Assembly (NCBI RefSeq): GCF_023159225.1
Contig: NC_063181.1
Location: 24,330,073 to 24,394,072 of the forward strand
Source: Perognathus longimembris pacificus
Taxonomy: Eukaryota; Chordata; Mammalia; Rodentia; Heteromyidae
Direction of reading: 5' to 3'
DNA: 64,000 nucleotides
Part shown: positions 58,640-64,000 of the stretch, in pieces
How positions within the stretch are numbered: the stretch's first letter is position 1
Layout of the letters: every line of letters begins with the position of its first letter
The notes under the pieces: model-generated
What the model was told of the DNA's origin: nothing
What the model saw: the letters and a program-made list of their open reading frames with translations, nothing else
Database searches by the model: none
Position numbers and translations under genes: made by a program

Positions 58640-58760
58640 ACAGATCTAAGCCACGATCCTGAGGGCAGAAGGTTCTGCACTATAAATTTCCTGGCTGTAT
58701 GACCTTGAGCAAAAACCCTTCCTTTCTAAAAGTGAATGCTCTGGAAGAGATGATTTCTAA
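58640..58760 (+). mobile_element. MIR SINE fragment
   Basis: ggttctgcactataaatttc, ctggctgtatgaccttgagc resembles the MIR core. Confidence 0.6.
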
Positions 58761-58969
58761 AGTTCCGTTTACCTTAAGCACCCTGAAATTCCATTGAATA
58801 TTTACTGCTCAAAACTGTGCCAACTCACACAAATAAACTCAATTCAAATGAGCTACTTCTTCTAGTCATGAGTTAAAATGCTATGAGTGCTCAAGTAAAT
58901 AAATGCTGTGACCATGTCCTCTAAAAAAAAAAGTGTTAAAAATAAAAATGTTGGCTAAGAAAACAAGAG

Positions 58970-59214
58970 GTGTTGGGTACTGGTGGCTCATGTCTTAATC
59001 CTAACTACTCAGGAGGGTGAGATCTGAGGATTCTGGCTCGAAGCCAGCCTGGGCAGAAAAGTCTGTGAGACTCTTCTCTCTCATTAACCACCAGGAAACC
59101 AGAAGTGGTACTGTGGCTCAAAGTGGTGCAGTGGTAGCCTTGAGCAAAAGAGCACATGGACAGTGCCCAGGCCCTGGGTGTAAGCTCCACACCAGAAACC
59201 AAAACCAAAACTAA
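58970..59214 (+). mobile_element. B1-Geo SINE just upstream of the end of IRF2 intron 7
   Basis: actggtggctcatgtcttaa, ctcaggagggtgagatctga; right half gtactgtggctcaaagtggt. It lies 230 bp inside the intron from the exon 7 donor, antisense to IRF2. Confidence 0.85.
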
Positions 59215-59235
59215 ATACAACCAAGAGTTAAAAAT

Positions 59236-59295
59236 GATGCTAGCAAGTGCTGATGGCTCACATCTGTAATCTTAGCAACTCCAGAGACAAAGCCT
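59236..59295 (+). mobile_element. Truncated B1-type SINE
   Basis: caagtgctgatggctcacat, ctgtaatcttagcaactcca: B1 5' end only. Confidence 0.6.
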
Positions 59296-59445
59296 ACACA
59301 CTAAAAACCAGAACAACTCCAGCAAGAATAATTCCTGAGACAGGAGAGATTTTCTGTTGTATGGAGAAACAAGGAGATGCTAGATTAAAGGACTGTACTA
59401 GCCCATTCCCCACTGAGTCCCCACACCACCCTCCTGCCCACTTAC

Positions 59446-59610
59446 CCGCATAGGAAGACACAGGGGAGATCTGCAGAGGGTAGAGCTCACTCATGCTGAC
59501 TGGCTGATCATCGCTCTCAGTGGTCACCTCCACAACTTGGCAAATATCTGGCGGGTTAGTGACAATCACTGGATCCTCAATGCTGCTGTCCAGGTGGGAC
59601 TGTCCTACAA
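59446..59610 (-). CDS. IRF2: IRF2 internal coding exon (exon 7 by human numbering), 165 nt
   Basis: On the minus strand the exon follows a pyrimidine-rich acceptor (ttttctttctag) and ends at a strong donor (GCGG|gtaagtggg). It enters in phase 1 (TT completes a Val codon) and leaves in phase 1 (a single G). It encodes [40 protein letters not shown] and [14 protein letters not shown], about residues 178-231 of IRF2. Its length of 165 nt is a multiple of three, so skipping it would keep the frame. The central region upstream (KIKQEP-type segment) and the N-terminal tryptophan-cluster DNA-binding domain (about residues 1-113) are not in this window. The [10 protein letters not shown] stretch seems more variable than the [10 protein letters not shown] core, judged from memory of the human protein. 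Confidence 0.96.
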
Positions 59611-60249
59611 CTAGAAAGAAAAGTAGGCCATTATGCCCACAAGAACTGACTTCACAATGCCAGCCTATACTCTCAGGAAAAACCATCGCCAACAGAGATA
59701 AGTTGACATTCAGGAATCAGATTTCCTGTGGTCACACATTACCTGCCAGGAAGCTGAAAAACAAACCTGAAATCTGGATTCATGTCTCCAAAGAAGCAGC
59801 CTGTGAATAGCCTGGCTCGCCGGGTGTGTCCCGGCATGCCTGCCAAAGGCATGTCCACGTGGCAATGTCCTGCTCTGCTCAAAAAGTTCCAAACTCAACC
59901 CAGTCACAGCTGATGGCTACAGGCTGCAATGTTCCTAGCCTCAGGCTGCAGATGTCAGTGCTTCAAACTTTACCTATTTCTGTCTCCTGCTCTGAAGGAA
60001 GGTGTTATACTTATTTTCTTAGTTATGCCGTCCAGGAGATTTTATCAAAGCTTAATGTGAAGGAAAAGACATAAAAAGCCACTCCACCGTGTCACTGCTC
60101 ACATGGGAGGGGCTCTAGTCATAGTCCTCTTCCTGCTCTGAATACTGTCAATTGTCCAGAACATCAGAACAATGCAATCCACTTCTAACAATCAGTAGTA
60201 GTAGTAAGTGCTCAAGCACATGAATTTTGATCAATCTGACTTTGAAGTG

Positions 60250-61080
60250 GTCATGTTTTTTAATTAAACCTTTTTATTTTAAGACAATTATATATAATCT
60301 CAGTGTTGTAAGAATAGATGAATGTGGTCTTTACTCAGTTTCCTCTAACATCTTACAAAACTAGAGTCCAATACTGAAATTGACAACAATCTGCTACCTT
60401 ATATAGAGTTCCTCGGTTTTACTTGTACTTGAATTTTGGGCCTGTGTGCACTTCTTTGCAATTTCATCACACTGTTTCATGGACTTATCACCACAGTCAA
60501 ACTACAGAGTAGTTTCATCACCTTAAATAACCACATCCACAAACCCACCTCTTTGTTCTTAGCCCCGGATAACCATCCACCTGTTCCTTGCTTCTATAAC
60601 TTGTAATTTCTGAAAGTTACATAAATGGTTTCATATAGTTCCCTAGAGAGTCACCCAAGTTGTGTGCATCAATAGCTCTTTATTTAAATTGTTGAGCAGT
60701 ATTCCATGGTGCGGAGGTACCTCCATCTATTTATTCATCAGTTGAAGGATATTTGGGGTTGTCAAAGTCTTCCTCTATTACAAAGAATGCTGTGAATGTT
60801 TGTGTTTATGTTTTGGGTGAATTTAAGTTTCTGTTTCTCAGGGAAAAACACCCAAGAGTGAAACTGCTAGCTTGTATTGGAATTACATGTTTACTTTTAC
60901 AAGAAGCCTGTCAAATTGTTTACTGGAGTGGCTATATAGTTTGTATTCTAGCCCAGAGGATCGAATGCCTGCATCTTCTTGCATTTGGTGTGGTCACTAT
61001 TTTTTATTTTAGCCAATCTTTTAGGTAAGAAATGTTATTTCATTGTGTTTTCAATTGCAATGTCCCTAACGCACTGTCCT
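60250..61080 (-). mobile_element. Ancient L1M-type segment in IRF2 intron
   Basis: The plus strand shows the antisense L1M order: acaattatatataatctcag, gtttcctctaacatcttaca, agttgaaggatatttggggt, aacacccaagagtgaaactg. On minus it is sense to IRF2. Heavily decayed; the plus frame at 60753-61028 is not a gene. Confidence 0.65.
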
Positions 61081-61378
61081 AATTTCAAACAGAACTAACT
61101 TGGCACAGTTGATTGGAAGAAACATCCCTCAAAACTGGCTCCAGCTAATAAAAGAGAGCACAACAGCATAGTAATAATGAGGTCCTCATGCTACAGCCAT
61201 ACATACATGTGTAAGTTATTTTAATATTTCAAGTCTTGAGAAAGACAGGGACACCATCCTTATCCTGATATCAGTAAAGAAACTCCACAACAGAGGTAAG
61301 ATGATTTATCTGCACTTGCACAGCATGAGTTCTAGGCATGCTCTGTGTTCTTCTATTTATCTGACCCTATTCATGTTT

Positions 61379-61587
61379 TTTGTTTTTTGTTTTTGCCAGT
61401 CCTAGGCCATGAACTCAGGGCCTGAGCACTGTCCCTGGCTTCTTTTTTGCTCAAGGCTAGCACTCTGCCACTTGAGCCACAGCACCACTTCTGGCCATTT
61501 TCTGTATATGTGGTGCTGAGGAATCGAACCCAGGGCCTCATGTATACGAGTCAAGCACTCTTGCCACTAGGCCATATTCCTAGCCCC
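61379..61587 (-). mobile_element. IDL-Geo SINE (first of a head-to-tail pair)
   Basis: Reverse full dimer: gccagtcctaggccatgaac ... ccatattcctagcccc. Confidence 0.92.
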
Positions 61588-61595
61588 ATCTTTTT

Positions 61596-61807
61596 TTTTT
61601 TTTTTTTTTTTTTTTGGCCAGTCCTGGGCCTTGGACTCAGGGCCTGAGCACTGTCCCTGGCTTCCTTTTTGCTCAAGGATAGCACTCTGCCACTTGAGCC
61701 ACAGCGCCACTTCTGGCCGTTTTCTGTATATGTGGTGCTGGGCAATAGAACCCAGGGCCTCATGTATAGGAGGCAAGCTCTCTTGCCACTAGGCCATATC
61801 CCCAGCC
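61596..61807 (-). mobile_element. IDL-Geo SINE (second of the pair)
   Basis: Reverse full dimer with a T tail of about 25. Target duplications CCCCATCTTTTT (61584-61595, 61808-61819) show it inserted at the 5' end of the first SINE. Confidence 0.93.
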
Positions 61808-61819
61808 CCCCATCTTTTT

Positions 61820-61915
61820 AAAAAAATTTTATTTATTAATTAAATTTTTTGACACGGTGTTGTGCAAAAGGGGTACAGTGACATAATAGGGAATGTGTAT
61901 ATTTTCCTGTTTTCT
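61820..61915 (-). mobile_element. Possible old L1 3' end
   Basis: T/A-rich start, then gttgtgcaaaaggggtacag, tgacataatagggaatgtgt; resembles the reverse L1 3' end layout but is diverged. Confidence 0.35.
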
Positions 61916-63639
61916 TGACTGGTCAGCTAACATGAGTGGCCTCTTCTGTTAGTCACTTAATGTATCTCATTTGCTGAAATACTTTTGTTTATAAGCAAGC
62001 TCCTACTTTAAATGTTTCTAGAGGATGATCAGGATTCTATCTGGTTTCTAATTAGGAAAAGTTTTGAACAGGAGTAGAATATTTCATAAAGAAAGGGAGG
62101 CACAGAAGAGGTGAGAAAGGAGGTTGGGGATGTGACTTTTTTAAAAGTTCACAAAACCACAACACACAGAATGGAAGAGAAATTGGATCTTGTTTATATT
62201 TTCCTGGCACAGATGTAATTAAAGAGAAAGAAGGCTTGCTATATATGGCAGGCAGACTCCCAAATTCTTATTTCATCCTTTGGACTATCCTATTTGAGGA
62301 TAAAGCTATCAATTATGCAGTTCACTTGACTCAGACTGAGTGCCGGAATTTACCTCTTTCAAGTTTCTTCTGTCCCTCCCAAGTAAATAAAACAACAGAA
62401 AAAACAAGACAAAATCCTATTGTATCCCATATTCTAGGAGGCACTTGGTGGTGGAGACAGAACCAAAAGCATTGTTTGGAGGCAGGGATCCAAGAAATAC
62501 TTCATACTTGAGGTATGATGAAGATTGTACACAAACTTAAGGCCAGTTTAAATTCCAATACTCCAAAACTTTTCTCCTTTGCACTGTCCCTCCTGACAGC
62601 AAGATATGGAGCTCACTAGGGCTATAAACAATGGTGGCAGCTCAGGTGTCTGCTTTGTTCTGCCCAGGGATTCTTTCTCACACTTCTTTTCCCCCACAAT
62701 GCTCAGCTCAGTTATTGGGCAAACAGGTTTATGGAACACCTGCTTAGCTCAACACGGTTACCGAGTATGACGAGGAGCAGGGGACAATCAGTGGAGTCAG
62801 GGATGGGTTTGTAAGAAATCTAGTGGCAAGAGGTCAGTCCATAATAACCTAGGGAGTAAGCTGAAGGTAGTAAAAAAGTGAAAAGAAAACAAAGAAGGAG
62901 GGACAAGGCAAGAAGGAGGAGCCACAAGAAGGAAGTTGAAGAGAAGTAATTCTTCCAGCTGAGGGGAAGTGAAGGTTTCAAATGGTCACCACAGCGGTGA
63001 GAGGTTTTCTGAGTCCTTAGTGACCCCTGTAGCACAGCCTGATGCGGTTTTCTTCTGAAGCCTCTCCCTGGCTTGGAACTCAGCCCAAACAGAACAGTTG
63101 ATACAACCTTTTGGCAATTCTTGACTTTCTACTTTGTGTTTGTTGTCGACTTTGTATATTCTCACTGGGCTTATTTGTATATACATCACACAATTATGGC
63201 TCCTGGGAGCTGAGAACCAGCATCAGAACTTTCTGTCCCCATCATGGCCCATGCCTAGGGCTGGCTTGAGGAGCTCCACATATCTCTGCTTAATGATTAA
63301 TGAGTGATTCAGATTCCCTGACTGGAGCCAGAGTCCTGTAGTTCACGACAGCTTCCAAGGACAGCGCATGACAATGAGTGCTTTCTAGAAAATGTTAAAA
63401 ATTCCACCAAGTGGGTTCTTTTAGACCAAGATGCAGCAGCATGTACTGTTGCTATGGGAGTTGGGAAGAAAAGGTTTGGGGGCGATGAAAACATTCTGTC
63501 CTGAGTATGGTGTTAGTTATATAACTGCATTTGTCAAAACATAGAGAACTGTACACCGGAAAGAGGTTTTTTGTTTTTTTCCCCAAGCACATTCTTTTGC
63601 CTCTCCATCTCTATCCCTAGTCCTCCCAGACCTTTGAGA

Positions 63640-63760
63640 AAGGCACAACCATAATCATCATTTTAGACAGAGCGAAACATCATCAGGAGAGATCAAAGTA
63701 AGTCAAGTACACGGCAGAAACAGGATTCAAGAACAGTTTTACCTGACCTCAAGTTTCAAC
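63640..63760 (-). mobile_element. MIR SINE fragment
   Basis: Reverse MIR: aatcatcattttagacagag, agatcaaagtaagtcaagta, cagaaacaggattcaagaac. Confidence 0.55.
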
Positions 63761-64000
63761 TCTTTTGTGACAGTGTCCCCAAATGAAAGCATTCATGGAA
63801 TTCAAAGTGAGCTACCCTTGGCACTCAAAGCTCCTCTTAGGGTAAAAACTTTTGAGTCTCACCATAATGAATCTTTGGGCTCATAACCAACAGGATCATT
63901 TCTTTTCAACAGTTCTTTGTTGGGTGCCAGGGAAATTCTCAAATGCTTAGACGAGTTAGCAATTCACCAAGATCCTCCAGCTTCTTCAGGCCAGCAAACC

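Larger units (their letters stand above)
51345..59445 (-). other. IRF2: IRF2 intron between exons 7 and 8 (8.1 kb)
   Basis: A GT-AG intron in phase 1. From 51345 to about 55370 there is almost no recognisable repeat apart from a possible MIR near 52.8 kb. The half nearer exon 7 holds an ID-like fragment, L1 3' ends, MIRs and B1-Geo/IDL-Geo SINEs, listed separately. No additional exon was recognised. Confidence 0.93.
59611..64000 (-). other. IRF2: IRF2 intron upstream of exon 7 (partial, continues beyond the window)
   Basis: The intron must end in phase 1 at 59611. Its donor and the previous exon (expected to encode the end of the STIKNEVDSTVN-type segment) were not found before 64000, so the intron is at least 4.4 kb. 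It contains an antisense-type old L1 segment, two head-to-tail IDL-Geo SINEs and a MIR. From 62130 to 63630 I see nothing recognisable. Confidence 0.85.

Noticed and set aside
63000..64000. Possible earlier IRF2 exon near the window end
   Set aside because: No stretch encodes the expected segment preceding VVGQSH with a donor in the right phase.

Overview
The window is mammalian nuclear DNA from a rodent, most likely of the superfamily Geomyoidea (pocket mice, kangaroo rats, pocket gophers). The main clue is a dense population of one dimeric SINE. Its left half is tRNA-Ala/ID-like (it opens GGGGCTGGGGATATGGCCTA and contains GGTTCGATTCCCCAGCACCA). Its right half is about 100 bp with the core GTGGCTCAAGTGGCAGAGTG. 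This matches the IDL-Geo SINE, which as far as I recall is restricted to Geomyoidea. A second, equally common SINE joins a B1/7SL-like left half to the same right half. Rodent L1, MaLR LTRs, MIRs and several ERV LTRs make up most of the rest.

Only one protein-coding gene can be supported. It is the 3' half of IRF2 (interferon regulatory factor 2) on the minus strand. Three coding exons lie at 59446-59610, 51298-51344 and 49570-49878. They have consensus splice sites and compatible phases, and they end at the conserved ARVKSC C-terminus and stop. They encode roughly residues 177-349, i.e. the region after the DNA-binding domain, including the SUMO-type lysine of the IKEE motif. The 3' UTR runs to about 48.55 kb, where there is a good poly(A) signal. 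Earlier exons and the promoter lie beyond 64000. By human synteny (inference), bases 1-48550 are the intergenic region downstream of IRF2, toward ENPP6.

Layout. 1-9.3 kb: L1 remnants, SINEs and a textbook twin-primed (5'-inverted) L1 at 6504-9028 with 15-bp target duplications. 9.4-15.8 kb: ERV-type LTRs, IDL-Geo and B1-Geo SINEs (one nested pair), simple repeats. 16.7-21.3 kb: a degenerate CCTTAGGCCTT minisatellite split by a 3.7-kb non-coding LTR retroelement on the minus strand. 21.3-43.6 kb: scattered SINEs, MaLR LTRs, MIRs and a recent 5'-truncated L1 at 39.8-41.1 kb. 43.6-48.5 kb: 4.9 kb almost free of recognisable repeats. 48.55-64 kb: IRF2 3' UTR, exons and introns, the introns carrying SINEs, MIRs and old L1s.

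The many short open frames elsewhere look like chance frames, SINE-derived frames or L1 ORF2 fragments. I found no CRISPR, operon, tRNA gene, rRNA gene or new biochemical system. The interesting content is the retroelement biology and the IRF2 gene end.
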